In this document: piece after piece, positions 1-8,252 of the stretch
Layout of the letters: every line of letters begins with the position of its first letter
How positions within the stretch are numbered: the stretch's first letter is position 1
Assembly (NCBI RefSeq): GCF_022788695.1
Contig: NZ_CP085154.1
Location: 806,001 to 870,000 of the forward strand
DNA from: Pseudosulfitobacter sp. DSM 107133
GTDB lineage: Bacteria > Pseudomonadota > Alphaproteobacteria > Rhodobacterales > Rhodobacteraceae
Direction of reading: 5' to 3'
DNA: 64,000 nt
Made by a program: the position numbers and the translations under genes
The notes under the pieces: model-generated
The model's input: only the letters and a program-made list of their open reading frames with translations
Told to the model about the DNA's origin: nothing
Database searches by the model: none

Positions 1-795
1 GAAATACCAACCGGCCAGAAAGGTCGGCAGCGCCACGAAGAATGCCAGCCGGACCAGCAACAGCCCCAGCTTCTTGCGGCGGCGCTTGCCGATGTCGCGC
101 TGGATCTGCGAAATTTCCTTGACCCGCCGCTCGGCAGGGCTGAGCTCGGTGGACGGCAGGTTGCGCCCCGCCGGTACGGTTTGGGGCAACTGGTGGCGGT
201 TCTGGTCGGTGCGGGCGGGCAGGTTTTCAAAGCCGTCCGGCTCGCCTGGCTGGCGGCCGCTTTCGCTGGGCACAACCAGATCCAGCATGTTTGCGCGCTG
301 GAACGGGTCGATGCCCCTGGCCCGCAACAGGCGCACCGCGTCGAAATCGGATGTCGGGGCCAATCCGTGTTTTTGCGCGACGCGTCGGGCCATACGCAAC
401 TGGCGGCCGGTCAGCCCTTCGCGGCGGATCGCATCCATGTCGTTTTCGCCTGCGACTTCGCCGGCTGACGACACCTCGCCCTGGCGCGGCTGCGGGGCTG
501 CGGAGTGTTGTGGTTCGGGCCGCTGTTGGGCTTGCGCTGTCGGCTGGGGGCGTTCAGACGAAGCCGCCGGGCGCGGGGTCTGTGCTGCGCTTGCCGGGGC
601 GGCGGGAGATGGTGAGGACGGACGAGGTTGAGCGGTTGGCGTTTCTGACGCTGGGCGCGGTGTTTCTTTCGCCTCGGGGTCGCGTTCAAGCGGCGCAGCC
701 GCGCTTGCCAGTTGCGATACGCTGTCAGACGTGCCACTGAACTGCGGCGTTGTCCGCTTGATGCGGAACTTTCTAGCTTTTGGTTTGGTAGTCAT
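1..795 (-). CDS. Capsule polysaccharide export inner-membrane protein, KpsE/CtrB-like (3' end outside window)
   Basis: Reading the minus strand from the ATG at 795 gives an open frame of 265 codons that runs off the left edge. The first ~190 residues are a Pro/Gln/Ala-rich, low-complexity cytoplasmic extension. They are followed by a basic stretch (GKRRRKKLGLLL) and the start of a hydrophobic segment at about 245-265, as expected for the N-terminal membrane anchor of the polysaccharide co-polymerase/export family (KpsE, BexC, CtrB). The start overlaps the stop of the upstream ABC ATPase gene by 23 bases, and this ATPase-then-KpsE pairing supports the assignment. In such systems the protein bridges the ABC exporter and the outer-membrane channel. 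The C-terminal coiled coil and second membrane segment lie outside the window, so the family call rests on context and topology. Confidence 0.72.
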   Translation of the reverse strand, partial: MTTKPKARKFRIKRTTPQFSGTSDSVSQLASAAAPLERDPEAKETPRPASETPTAQPRPSSPSPAAPASAAQTPRPAASSERPQPTAQAQQRPEPQHSAAPQPRQGEVSSAGEVAGENDMDAIRREGLTGRQLRMARRVAQKHGLAPTSDFDAVRLLRARGIDPFQRANMLDLVVPSESGRQPGEPDGFENLPARTDQNRHQLPQTVPAGRNLPSTELSPAERRVKEISQIQRDIGKRRRKKLGLLLVRLAFFVALPTFLAGWYF

Positions 796-1432
796 AAAGC
801 CTTTTCGCCTCTTCCAACGTATCGAACATATGCAGTTGTCCGTCCAGCAGCACTGCGGCAGAGCGGGCGAACTTTTCAAGCGTTTGTGCCTGGTGTGACA
901 CGATGATGATCGTCGTGGTGCGCAGCCGTTCTTGCAGGATATCGCCCGCCTTGCGGTTAAACTCGACGTCGGTTGACCCCGGCATACCTTCGTCGATCAG
1001 ATAGATGTCAAAGTCCAGTGCCAGCATCAGTGCAAATGAAAACCGTCCGCGCATGCCCGACGAATAGGTGCCCAGCGGCTGATCGAAATATTCGCCCAGA
1101 TTGCACAGCCAGCGGCAGAAACTTTCGACATAGTCCGGGTCAAGCCCGTAGAGCCGCGCAATGTAGCGCGCGTTTTCCATGGCCGACACCTTGGGCACCA
1201 CACCGCCCATGAAACCCAGCGGGAACGAGATGTTGCAGCCCCGGCGAATTTCGCCTTCGTCTGGTTTTTCCAGTCCGGCCATCATGTTGATCAATGTGGT
1301 CTTGCCGGTGCCGTTCGGGGCAAGAATGCCCAGCGAATTGCCAAGATCGACGCGAAACGACACGCGGTCGAGGATCACCTTGCGTTGACTGCCCGTCCAA
1401 AAGGACTTGCTGACATTTTCAAACTCAAGCAT
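773..1432 (-). CDS. Capsular polysaccharide ABC transporter ATP-binding protein, KpsT-like
   Basis: 219 residues, the usual size of KpsT/BexA/CtrD. Walker A (APNGTGKTT) is at 38-46, the ABC signature (YSSGMRGR) at 123-130 and Walker B (FDIYLIDEG) at 141-149, with a switch histidine further on (VSHQAQ). The signature lacks the classical LSGGQ and reads SSGM, which is typical of the capsule/LPS-export branch of ABC ATPases. It would power export of capsule polysaccharide across the inner membrane. The next gene downstream is a KpsE-like protein overlapping by 23 bases; the partner permease (KpsM) is not in the window. The start at 1432 gives the usual N-terminus (MLEFENVSKSF). Confidence 0.9.
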   Translation of the reverse strand: MLEFENVSKSFWTGSQRKVILDRVSFRVDLGNSLGILAPNGTGKTTLINMMAGLEKPDEGEIRRGCNISFPLGFMGGVVPKVSAMENARYIARLYGLDPDYVESFCRWLCNLGEYFDQPLGTYSSGMRGRFSFALMLALDFDIYLIDEGMPGSTDVEFNRKAGDILQERLRTTTIIIVSHQAQTLEKFARSAAVLLDGQLHMFDTLEEAKRLYDYQTKS

Positions 1433-1582
1433 CGCCTGCTCCGGTCCCGCTGCTCCGGTTGGAGAGCGTCCCCAATTTGGTCACGCCCGCCCCTTTTTGT
1501 CAGGGGTTGTTGGCGAAATAGCCACAGATTTTGGCCATATTATGTCTTGAACAATAACAAAAGTATACCTCAGGCAAGGATT

Positions 1583-1614
1583 GTTCCCCCGGCGCGCGGT
1601 CGGCGCGGGGGAAC
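1583..1614 (-). terminator. GC-rich hairpin downstream of nhaA
   Basis: Perfect 9-bp arms (GTTCCCCCG / CGGGGGAAC) enclose a 14-base GC-rich loop. It lies between the end of nhaA (1651) and the start of the capsule ATPase gene (1432), both on the minus strand. There is no clean T-tract after the hairpin, so it may be a weak terminator or an attenuating structure. Confidence 0.45.
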
Positions 1615-1650
1615 TTGGTCTAAAGTGGGGCATAGCTTGCAAGCCCTGGC

Positions 1651-2916
1651 TTACAGCTCTTGTTTCTGAACGCGTAGCAGCTTGCCCGCGACAATGCTGA
1701 TGAGCGCGGCGGCAAAGCTGAACAGCGCGCCCATTTTGGCGGCGTCCTGTACGGGGCCTGCATCAAAGGCAACCGCAGCGATAAACAGCGATACGGTAAA
1801 CCCGATGGCGGCGACACAGCCGATCACGATCAGATCAACAATGCGCATCCCTTCGGGAATGCCCAGGCCCAGCGGTCGCGCGGCCAGCCAGCCGAACAGG
1901 AAAATCCCCACTGGTTTGCCCACGATCAAGCCCAGCAGCACCAGCCATGTGGCCTCGCCGATCGAGCTCATCTCGACGCCTGCGTTCAGCAAGCCAAAGA
2001 AGAACAGGATGATTTCCACCGGGTGTTTCAGCGCATGTTCTATCTGGTTCAGCAGGTCGGTCAGATATTGTTCGGCTTCCGAGAACAGCCCGAAGGCGCG
2101 GTCTGCGTGGGGGATGGTTGGCACAATCGGCAACAGGCCCAGTGCCGGGTGCAAGCCGGCCGCCATAAAGCCGTACCAGCTGGCACAGCCCGCCAGCAGA
2201 TAGGGAAAGAACGTCAGCTTGGTGCGCACCCAGGTCGACGCGGGGCGGTCCTGATTGCCCCGGTCCAGCTTGCGCGGCAGCCAGTTGAAGAACATGAAAA
2301 CACCTACAGCGGCCGCCAGCGACAGCAGCAGCCATTCGGGGGCCAGTTCGCCACTGGGGTAGAACACCGCCAGAATGATCAGCCCCGCCGCATCATCGGC
2401 AATCGCCAGCAACAGCAGGAAACGCACCGCGGGGTGTCCCGCACCAAAGACGATGCGCCCGACCAGATAGCTGAATGCAATGTCCGTGGCAGTGGGAATC
2501 GCCCAGCCGTTTGCCACGGCGTCATAGGTCGATGACCCGATGATGGCAGCCAGACCCAGATAGACCGTTACCGGCCCCAGCATCCCCCCAAGTGTGGCAA
2601 ACAGCGGTGTGGCGGCCTTTTTGCCGCGCAGCGATCCGTTTTGCAAAATCACCGCTTCCCAGACTTCCTTGGCCGCGATGGCAAAGAACAACGCCATCAG
2701 CAGGTCGTTGATCAGATAGTGCAGGGTCAGTGTGCGATAGGCTTCGTGCCCGTCGGTTGCCGCGTGCAGGTGCCCGATGGGGGCATGGTCCCAGATCACG
2801 AAATGTATGAAGTGATGGTAACTGTCCGCGTCTATGTTCGCCCATACCAACGCAATCAGCGCGCCAAATATCAACAACAGTGAGTAGTTTGTCAGAAAAT
2901 TCCAGACGCGGTACAT
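1651..2916 (-). CDS. nhaA: Na+/H+ antiporter NhaA
   Basis: 421 residues, polytopic. It carries the family hallmarks: the ATDIAFS motif with Asp145, and the AIADD pair (Asp174/Asp175), equivalent to the E. coli NhaA Asp163/Asp164 ion-binding pair. It exports Na+ in exchange for protons at the inner membrane for pH and sodium homeostasis, which suits a marine organism. It appears to be a single-gene transcript, with a hairpin at 1583-1614 downstream and 165 bases separating it from the CDF gene upstream. The ATG at 2916 gives a standard N-terminus. Confidence 0.93.
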   Translation of the reverse strand: MYRVWNFLTNYSLLLIFGALIALVWANIDADSYHHFIHFVIWDHAPIGHLHAATDGHEAYRTLTLHYLINDLLMALFFAIAAKEVWEAVILQNGSLRGKKAATPLFATLGGMLGPVTVYLGLAAIIGSSTYDAVANGWAIPTATDIAFSYLVGRIVFGAGHPAVRFLLLLAIADDAAGLIILAVFYPSGELAPEWLLLSLAAAVGVFMFFNWLPRKLDRGNQDRPASTWVRTKLTFFPYLLAGCASWYGFMAAGLHPALGLLPIVPTIPHADRAFGLFSEAEQYLTDLLNQIEHALKHPVEIILFFFGLLNAGVEMSSIGEATWLVLLGLIVGKPVGIFLFGWLAARPLGLGIPEGMRIVDLIVIGCVAAIGFTVSLFIAAVAFDAGPVQDAAKMGALFSFAAALISIVAGKLLRVQKQEL

Positions 2917-3081
2917 GAGGCCTCCACCATCAGATTTGTCGTCATGGCTTAACCGATTGTGAATTGTTGGGCAATGCGAGGTGCAGGATTAGCGTGTTGC
3001 GGGGAAGGTGCGCGCCAAAACGGTGGGCACCGATTGTACAAACGCCTCTGGCAGGCAGCGCCGGGCGCGGCTGCGATCTGT

Positions 3082-4011
3082 CTAGCCGTGCCCGATCCGA
3101 ACGCTGTCAGCACAGGCTGTTTCGACGGTTTCGATCTCAAGCGTGCTGTGCCCGATGCCGAATCCGGCGAGCACGTCGCGCACCGCCCTGCGGGTCGGGG
3201 CCGCTGATGCACCGGCTTCCAGCACCAGATGCGCATCCAGCGCGGGGGCGTTCTCGCCCATCATCCACAGGTGCACATGGTGCGCCGAGGCCACGCCGGG
3301 AGCAGCTTCGACCGCGTCAATCACCGCGTTGGTGTCCAGTTCCGCAGGGCTGCCCAACATCAGAATGCGCACCACGCCGGGCATTTCGGTCGCAGATTGC
3401 CACAGGATGTATCCCGCAATCATCAAGGTGACGAGCGGGTCTACCCACACCCAGCCAAACAGCAGGATCACCGTGCCTGCGATAATCACCGCGACCGACC
3501 CCAGCGCATCTGCCACGTTGTGCAGGAACGCAGCACGCATGTTCACGCTGCCTGCCTGCATCCGCCAGACCAGTGCTGCCGTGACCAGATCGACCAGCAG
3601 CGCAAAGCCTGCCACCCAGACGATGATCCAGCCTGCCACCGCTGTGGGTTCGAAAAACCGCAGCACCGCTTCGTAGACCAGATAGAACCCGATGATGATC
3701 AGCGTCGTATAGTTGATCAGCGCCGCCACCACCTCGATCCGGTCATAGCCAAAGGTCATCCGTGCATCTGCAGGTCGGCGCGCGATCTTGCGGGCGCCAA
3801 AGGCGATGATCAGCGCAATAGCATCCGACAGGTTGTGCAGCGCATCGGCAATCAGCGACAGGCTGCCAGCCAGAAGCCCGCCGATAATCTGGGCCACTGT
3901 CAGCAGCAGGTTGACCGCGATGGCCCCTGCAACCCTTGCGTCGCCTGCGTCGGGGGATATGTGGTGATGGTGTCCACCACTGCCGTGCGCGTGATTGTGG
4001 TCATGGGGCAT
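3082..4011 (-). CDS. Cation diffusion facilitator family transporter (Zn2+-type exporter)
   Basis: 309 residues. The N-terminus is His-rich (HDHNHAHGSGGHHHH), followed by six membrane segments. The two metal-site motifs HNLSD (His59/Asp63) and HNVAD (His164/Asp168) match the HxxxD pattern of zinc-specific CDF members such as ZitB, and a cytoplasmic C-terminal domain follows from about residue 210. It should extrude Zn2+ (possibly Cd2+/Co2+) using the proton gradient. It is the last gene of an ArsR / permease / CDF run on the minus strand, 81 bases after the permease, with its own ribosome-binding site (AGGAAAG). Expression is therefore probably under the metal-sensing ArsR repressor. Confidence 0.88.
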   Translation of the reverse strand: MPHDHNHAHGSGGHHHHISPDAGDARVAGAIAVNLLLTVAQIIGGLLAGSLSLIADALHNLSDAIALIIAFGARKIARRPADARMTFGYDRIEVVAALINYTTLIIIGFYLVYEAVLRFFEPTAVAGWIIVWVAGFALLVDLVTAALVWRMQAGSVNMRAAFLHNVADALGSVAVIIAGTVILLFGWVWVDPLVTLMIAGYILWQSATEMPGVVRILMLGSPAELDTNAVIDAVEAAPGVASAHHVHLWMMGENAPALDAHLVLEAGASAAPTRRAVRDVLAGFGIGHSTLEIETVETACADSVRIGHG

Positions 4012-4092
4012 TCGGTCTTTCCTGTAGATATTCGGGAATTGGCCGCACCCACATCAAAGGGTGAGTGCGGTGCTGCGGTGCAGGGCCGTCAG

Positions 4093-5130
4093 TCAGGCCA
4101 CCGCCTGCCAGACCACACCGGCCAGCATTGCGCCGACGATGGCAAAGCCCAGATAGGCCGCGAAGACGCGCGGCTTGACCAGCGCCCAGACCGCTATCGC
4201 CGCAGGAATACAGCTGACCCCGCCTGCAATCACAAAGGACATGGCCGCCCCCTGTGACATGCCCTGCGCCAGCAGCGCATCCACCAGCGGCACGGCGGCA
4301 TAGCCGTTCAGATAGGCCGGCGCCCCCACCAGCGCCCCCATCAGGATCGGCCCCAGACCGGTGCCCCCCAACAGACCCGCGATCAGCGATGCAGGCACAT
4401 AGGTCAGCATCAGCGCCTCGATCACATAGGCCAGTGTCAGCCATTTCAGCAGGAACAGCCCGTTGTCCAATGCGGTTTCACGAAAGGTCTCGCGGCGTGA
4501 GTCTTCGGTCCAGAATTTCCAGACCGGCGCGCCCGAGAACGGTTTTTTCACACCACAGCACCCGCCAACCGCAGGGCGTTCACGCAGCGGCTCGGCAAAG
4601 ATCGGGGACCGCGCCAGCGCCCATGTCCCAAAGCCGCCGAACATGCCCAGACCAACCGCCGCCAGCGTCTTGGCCATGGCAAATTCGAACCCCAGCGTGC
4701 CCGAGGTAATGGCGAACATCGCCGGGTCCATCAACGGCGAGGCCAGCCAGAACGCCATGACCGCCGCCAGCGGCGCGCCCACGGCCAGCAGTGCCGCGAT
4801 AAAGGGGATCACCTCGCAGCTGCAAAACGGCGACAGCCCGCCCAGCAGCGCCGCCATCACGATCATGCGTGCGGTGTTGCCTTCGAACGCCTTGGCAAGG
4901 ATGGTTTCGGCCCCGCTTGCTTTCAGATAGGCCACGGCCATCACCGCAAACAGGATAAACGGGGCTGTGTTCAGCAGTGCTTGGGCGGCGAAGCGCACCG
5001 TTGGCACAAACTGCGGCATATCCAGAAGCGCGACCAATGCCAGCAGGGCCAGCACCGCCCCCCATGCGCCGCGCAAGGGTTTCAGCCAGCGGCGCGGGGT
5101 AGGGGGGGGCGTATGTGTAAGATCAGCCAT
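4093..5130 (-). CDS. YraQ/ArsP-type permease (UPF0718 family)
   Basis: 345 residues from the ATG at 5130. This start overlaps the stop of the upstream ArsR gene by 8 bases and is preferred over an in-frame upstream start that would intrude further into that gene. It shows 8 or more hydrophobic segments and the family signature FSPFCSCEVIPFIAALLA near residue 110, followed by a short loop with a vicinal cysteine pair (VGGCCGVKK). Relatives include ArsP, which exports trivalent organoarsenicals, and SO_0444-like proteins linked to metal resistance. The substrate here is unknown. Co-transcription with ArsR and a zinc-type CDF suggests metal or metalloid efflux. Confidence 0.78.
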   Translation of the reverse strand: MADLTHTPPPTPRRWLKPLRGAWGAVLALLALVALLDMPQFVPTVRFAAQALLNTAPFILFAVMAVAYLKASGAETILAKAFEGNTARMIVMAALLGGLSPFCSCEVIPFIAALLAVGAPLAAVMAFWLASPLMDPAMFAITSGTLGFEFAMAKTLAAVGLGMFGGFGTWALARSPIFAEPLRERPAVGGCCGVKKPFSGAPVWKFWTEDSRRETFRETALDNGLFLLKWLTLAYVIEALMLTYVPASLIAGLLGGTGLGPILMGALVGAPAYLNGYAAVPLVDALLAQGMSQGAAMSFVIAGGVSCIPAAIAVWALVKPRVFAAYLGFAIVGAMLAGVVWQAVA

Positions 5131-5482
5131 GATTGTGGTCCTCGCAGGGGGCGGTGCTGTCCGCGCAGCAGGCATTCAGCAGAAATTCAGACAGGTGCCG
5201 CACCTGGTCATAGGCCACGGCGGCGCAAATAATCGAACGGCCCTGACGGGCCTGTGTCACCAGTCCGGCCTGTGCCAGAACTTTGACATGATGGGTCAGC
5301 GTGCTTCCGGTCACACCTGCGCGTTCGCCCAGTGCGCCGATGCTCAGCCCCTCGGGGCCGGCCCGTACCAGCGCGCGCAGCACGCACAGGCGTTGTTCAG
5401 ACCCAAGGGCTGCAAAGCTGCTGGCAGCAAGGGTCAGGTCCAGATCATCAGAGGGAGCGGGGATGTGCGATTCTATTTTCAT
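5123..5482 (-). CDS. ArsR/SmtB-family metal-responsive repressor
   Basis: 119 residues with a winged helix-turn-helix (about 25-85; recognition-helix region GSTLTHHVKVL). The C-terminal tail is rich in Cys and His (NACCADSTAPCEDHNHG), a likely metal site. The canonical ELCVCDL arsenic motif is absent, so zinc-, cadmium- or copper-type sensing is more likely than arsenite sensing. The ATG at 5482 is chosen because the only longer in-frame start (5518) is TTG and lies upstream of the predicted promoter. It heads the operon with the permease and CDF genes, and a palindrome abuts its start codon, indicating autoregulation. Confidence 0.82.
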   Translation of the reverse strand: MKIESHIPAPSDDLDLTLAASSFAALGSEQRLCVLRALVRAGPEGLSIGALGERAGVTGSTLTHHVKVLAQAGLVTQARQGRSIICAAVAYDQVRHLSEFLLNACCADSTAPCEDHNHG

Positions 5483-5502
5483 ATTTCTAGAATTATAGAA
5501 AT
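5483..5502 (-). promoter_or_regulatory. Palindromic operator overlapping the arsR promoter
   Basis: ATTTCTA-N6-TAGAAAT is a perfect 7-bp inverted repeat ending directly at the ArsR start codon. On the minus strand a TATAAT box lies inside the palindrome, with a TTGGCA -35-like hexamer 15 bases upstream. Repressor bound here would block the -10 element. With TATAAT only 9 bases from the ATG, the transcript would be leaderless or nearly so. Confidence 0.7.
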
Positions 5503-5593
5503 GAATGTATCCTGCCAAGTCTTATTTCGAAAAAATGCGAAATGAAAGCGCCTGCCGCTTGTCGGCGCGGCTGCTGGCCTTATACCATGCGTC

Positions 5594-6175
5594 ATGGCCA
5601 TCACTGACGACATTGCCACCTGCACCCTGTGTGCCCAGCGGTTCGCAGGCACCGCCACCGGACACCATCCGCGCCCGGTGGTCTGGTTTGACAGCGCGCC
5701 GCGCATTCTTATTGCAGGGCAGGCCCCCGGCGCGCGGGTCCATGCTTCGGGCAAGCCCTTTGACGATCCGTCGGGTGACCGCCTGCGCGACTGGATGGGG
5801 ATCGACCCCGCCACCTTTTATGACATGCGCCGTATCGCCATCCTGCCGATGGCCTTCTGCTTTCCGGGCTATAACGCGCAAGGGTCCGACCTGCCGCCGC
5901 CGCCGCTTTGCCACAAAACATGGCGAAGCGCCGCGATGGACCACATCGGACCTGTGCCGTTAACGCTGCTGATCGGCGGCTATGCGCAGAAATGGCACCT
6001 TGGCACAGGCACCTCGGTCACCGACACCGTGGCTGGCTGGCGCGCCCATGCGCCCGCCGTCTTCCCCCTGCCGCACCCGTCATGGCGCAACACCGGCTGG
6101 ATCCGCAAAAACCCGTGGTTTGAAACCGACCTCTTGCCAGCCCTGCGCAAAGCGGTTCAAAAGGCGCTGACATGA
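5594..6175 (+). CDS. Uracil-DNA glycosylase family protein
   Basis: 193 residues. The N-terminal motif IAGQAPGARVHASGKPF corresponds to the glycosylase water-activating loop of the UDG superfamily, and the C-terminal PLPHPSWRN corresponds to the second active-site loop (HPS). Four cysteines that would hold an Fe-S cluster are not seen as a set, so this is not a classical family 4 enzyme; it fits the small UDG-like group common in proteobacteria. A role in removing uracil or other damaged bases is inferred. It overlaps the next gene by ATGA, so the two are probably translationally coupled. Confidence 0.75.
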   Translation: MAITDDIATCTLCAQRFAGTATGHHPRPVVWFDSAPRILIAGQAPGARVHASGKPFDDPSGDRLRDWMGIDPATFYDMRRIAILPMAFCFPGYNAQGSDLPPPPLCHKTWRSAAMDHIGPVPLTLLIGGYAQKWHLGTGTSVTDTVAGWRAHAPAVFPLPHPSWRNTGWIRKNPWFETDLLPALRKAVQKALT

Positions 6176-6963
6176 CAGAACATACCCCCATCGACGCCGC
6201 CTATGCGGCCATGACCGCTGCGCCGGATGACGACACCCTGCGCCTGCGGTTCTATGAACGTCTCGCCGCCAGCGAGCTTTACGTCCTGCTCGAGGGCGAG
6301 GCCGAAGGCGACAAGATCACCCCCCAACTGTTCGAGGCCGAAGGCGCGCAATATGTGCTGGCCTTCGACCGCGAGGAACGGCTGGCCGGATTCGCAGGCC
6401 CCGCGGCCGCCTATGCCGCCCTGTCAGGGCGCGTGACAGCGGGCTTGCTGGCCGCCAACAGCCTTGGTTTGGGGCTGAATATCGAGGTCGCGCCCTCGGC
6501 GATCCTGCTGCCCGCCGATGCGATGGCATGGCTGGACAACACGCTGGGCAACGCGCCGCAGGACGTCGAGGCCAAAATCGAAAGCCTGACCGCGCCCAGG
6601 GGGCTTCCCGACAGCCTGATCGAAGCGATCGACGAAAAACTGGCCACGGCCACAGGTCTGGCCCGCTATGCCTGCCTTGTGGGTGTGACCTATGCGGGGG
6701 GCGGCGCGGGCCACATGCTGGGCTTTGTCGGTGCCGTGCCCCATGCCGAAAGCGCGCTGGCCCAGGTCGCATCCGAGGCGCTGACGTTTTCGGGTATCGA
6801 AGCGGGGGCCATGGATGTTGCTTTCTTCCGCGCGGATGATCCAATGGCAGAACGTCTGGCCCGCACCGGCCTGCGGTTTGACCTGCCACAGCCCGAGGAC
6901 CTGTCCGAGCGCACCCGCCCTGCACCCGGTTCAGACCCGACCAAACCGCCGATCCTGAAATAA
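6172..6963 (+). CDS. SseB-family protein
   Basis: 263 residues, acidic and soluble with no signal peptide. The N-terminal half (LRLRFYERLAASELYVLL, then VLAFDREERLAGF) matches the SseB N-terminal domain found in E. coli SseB and related proteins. The C-terminal half is less conserved. The biochemical role is unknown. It starts within the stop codon of the UDG-like gene (ATGA), and the two form a small operon. Confidence 0.65.
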   Translation: MTEHTPIDAAYAAMTAAPDDDTLRLRFYERLAASELYVLLEGEAEGDKITPQLFEAEGAQYVLAFDREERLAGFAGPAAAYAALSGRVTAGLLAANSLGLGLNIEVAPSAILLPADAMAWLDNTLGNAPQDVEAKIESLTAPRGLPDSLIEAIDEKLATATGLARYACLVGVTYAGGGAGHMLGFVGAVPHAESALAQVASEALTFSGIEAGAMDVAFFRADDPMAERLARTGLRFDLPQPEDLSERTRPAPGSDPTKPPILK

Positions 6964-7119
6964 TCGCCCGTGTCCTGGCGCGCCCCACAGCGCCCAAGTG
7001 CAACAATCGCCCACTTCGTTCACGAAAACCGCTCCGCGCCTCACAACCGCGTCAGGCGGGATGATTTGCACAGCGATCTGTGGCTAACTTTGCGCACCCG
7101 TCCCGCAAAGGAGCTTCCC

Positions 7120-7647
7120 ATGACCCGCTTTACCCTCGCGATCTCGGTCGCCGCCACCGCCCTGACCTTGGCCACTTCAGCCTTTGCCGGGCCGCAATAT
7201 GTCGATGGCACCGGCTATGCCGCTTCGGGCTATGATGTGGTCGCCTATTTCGACCTTGATCAGAACCCCGTCGGGGTCGACCAGCCCCCCGCCATGCCCG
7301 GGCGCGCCGACATCACGGCCGATTACAACGGGGCCACCTTCGCCTTTGCCACCGAGGCCAACCGCGCCCGTTTTGAGCAAAACCCCGCCGCGTTCGCGCC
7401 GCAGTACGACGGCCATTGCGCTTACGGCGTGGCTCAGGGCGGCAAGGTACCGGGCAACCCGAACCTGTGGCGTATTGTCGATGGCAAGCTGTACCTCAAC
7501 ATCACCCCCGACGTGGTCGGCTTCTGGGAGGAAGACATTCCCGGCAACCTGACTGCAAGCGAGGCCAACTGGGTGTCACTTGACCCCAAACCGGCTTCGC
7601 ACAGCCGTATTCCCAAGTTCAAATCCACAGCGCCTGAAAAGAACTAG
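7120..7647 (+). CDS. Exported YHS-domain protein
   Basis: 175 residues from the ATG at 7120, which follows a good ribosome-binding site (AAAGGAG). An in-frame start at 6970 lacks one and would add a non-homologous extension. A Sec signal peptide ends near ATSAFA|GPQ. The mature part carries the YHS-type motif GYDVVAYF and a YGVAQGGKVPGNPNLW segment typical of periplasmic YHS proteins in Rhodobacterales. The function is unknown; YHS domains are small and often associated with metal handling. Confidence 0.75.
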   Translation: MTRFTLAISVAATALTLATSAFAGPQYVDGTGYAASGYDVVAYFDLDQNPVGVDQPPAMPGRADITADYNGATFAFATEANRARFEQNPAAFAPQYDGHCAYGVAQGGKVPGNPNLWRIVDGKLYLNITPDVVGFWEEDIPGNLTASEANWVSLDPKPASHSRIPKFKSTAPEKN

Positions 7648-7657
7648 GCCCATCCTT

Positions 7658-7718
7658 CATCTTGCCCGATAAACTCCGGGGGAGGCGCGCAGCGCCGGGG
7701 GCAGCGCCCCCATGCCCT
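7658..7718. repeat. GC-rich intergenic repeat, copy 1
   Basis: It shares an ordered pattern with copies near 23653 and 24653: a TTG.CCC..ATA box, then CTCCGGGGGAGGCGCGCAGC, then a small hairpin GGGGGCAGCGCCCCC. The copy lies between the YHS and rhodanese genes. Elements of this shape are frequent between genes in Rhodobacteraceae, and the terminal hairpin may act as a terminator. Confidence 0.7.
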
Positions 7719-7738
7719 CATAACCCAGAACAGGCCCC

Positions 7739-8206
7739 ATGCGCGTTTCCAAACCCAGTCTGACCCGCCGCCGCCTGATCGGCCTTGGCGCGGCTGCCCT
7801 GCTGGGCGGCGGCGCGGCCTTTGGTGCACGCTGGTACAATATCACCGCGCGCAACGGGGCGGGCACACTGACGCCGCCGCAAGCCTATGCGCAGGTGCAA
7901 GGGAACACGCTGCTGCTGATCGACATCCGGCGTCCCGATGAATGGGCGCTGACGGGTGTGGGGCAGGGCGCTCATCCGCTGGATATGCGGCGCGCCGATT
8001 TCATGGCAGCGCTGGGCAGCCTTGTCCAGGGCAACCCCGACCGACCCGTCGCCCTGATCTGCGCCCGTGGCGTTCGCTCGCGGCTGATGACTTTGAAACT
8101 GCAACGTGCCGGCTTTGACAACGTCCTGGACGTGCCCGAGGGCATGTTGGGTTCGGGCGCAGGTCCGGGCTGGATCAAGCGCGGCCTGCCTCTCACGCAG
8201 CTGTGA
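7739..8206 (+). CDS. Membrane-anchored or exported rhodanese-like protein
   Basis: 155 residues. The N-terminus (TRRRLIGLGAAALLGGGAAF) looks like a Tat-type signal or signal anchor. A rhodanese domain follows, with the substrate-side motif LIDIRRPDEW and a catalytic loop CARGVRS containing Cys108. It would act in the periplasm as a sulfurtransferase or sulfur carrier; the acceptor is unknown. The esterase gene downstream starts 46 bases after it. Confidence 0.8.
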   Translation: MRVSKPSLTRRRLIGLGAAALLGGGAAFGARWYNITARNGAGTLTPPQAYAQVQGNTLLLIDIRRPDEWALTGVGQGAHPLDMRRADFMAALGSLVQGNPDRPVALICARGVRSRLMTLKLQRAGFDNVLDVPEGMLGSGAGPGWIKRGLPLTQL

Positions 8207-8252
8207 CGGAAAACCTCTTGGCGGCAGACACACGATAGAGCAGCATCATCCA

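Noticed and set aside
5483..5518. Longer ArsR start at 5518
   Set aside because: The codon is TTG and lies upstream of the TATAAT box inside the operator, so it would not be in the transcript.
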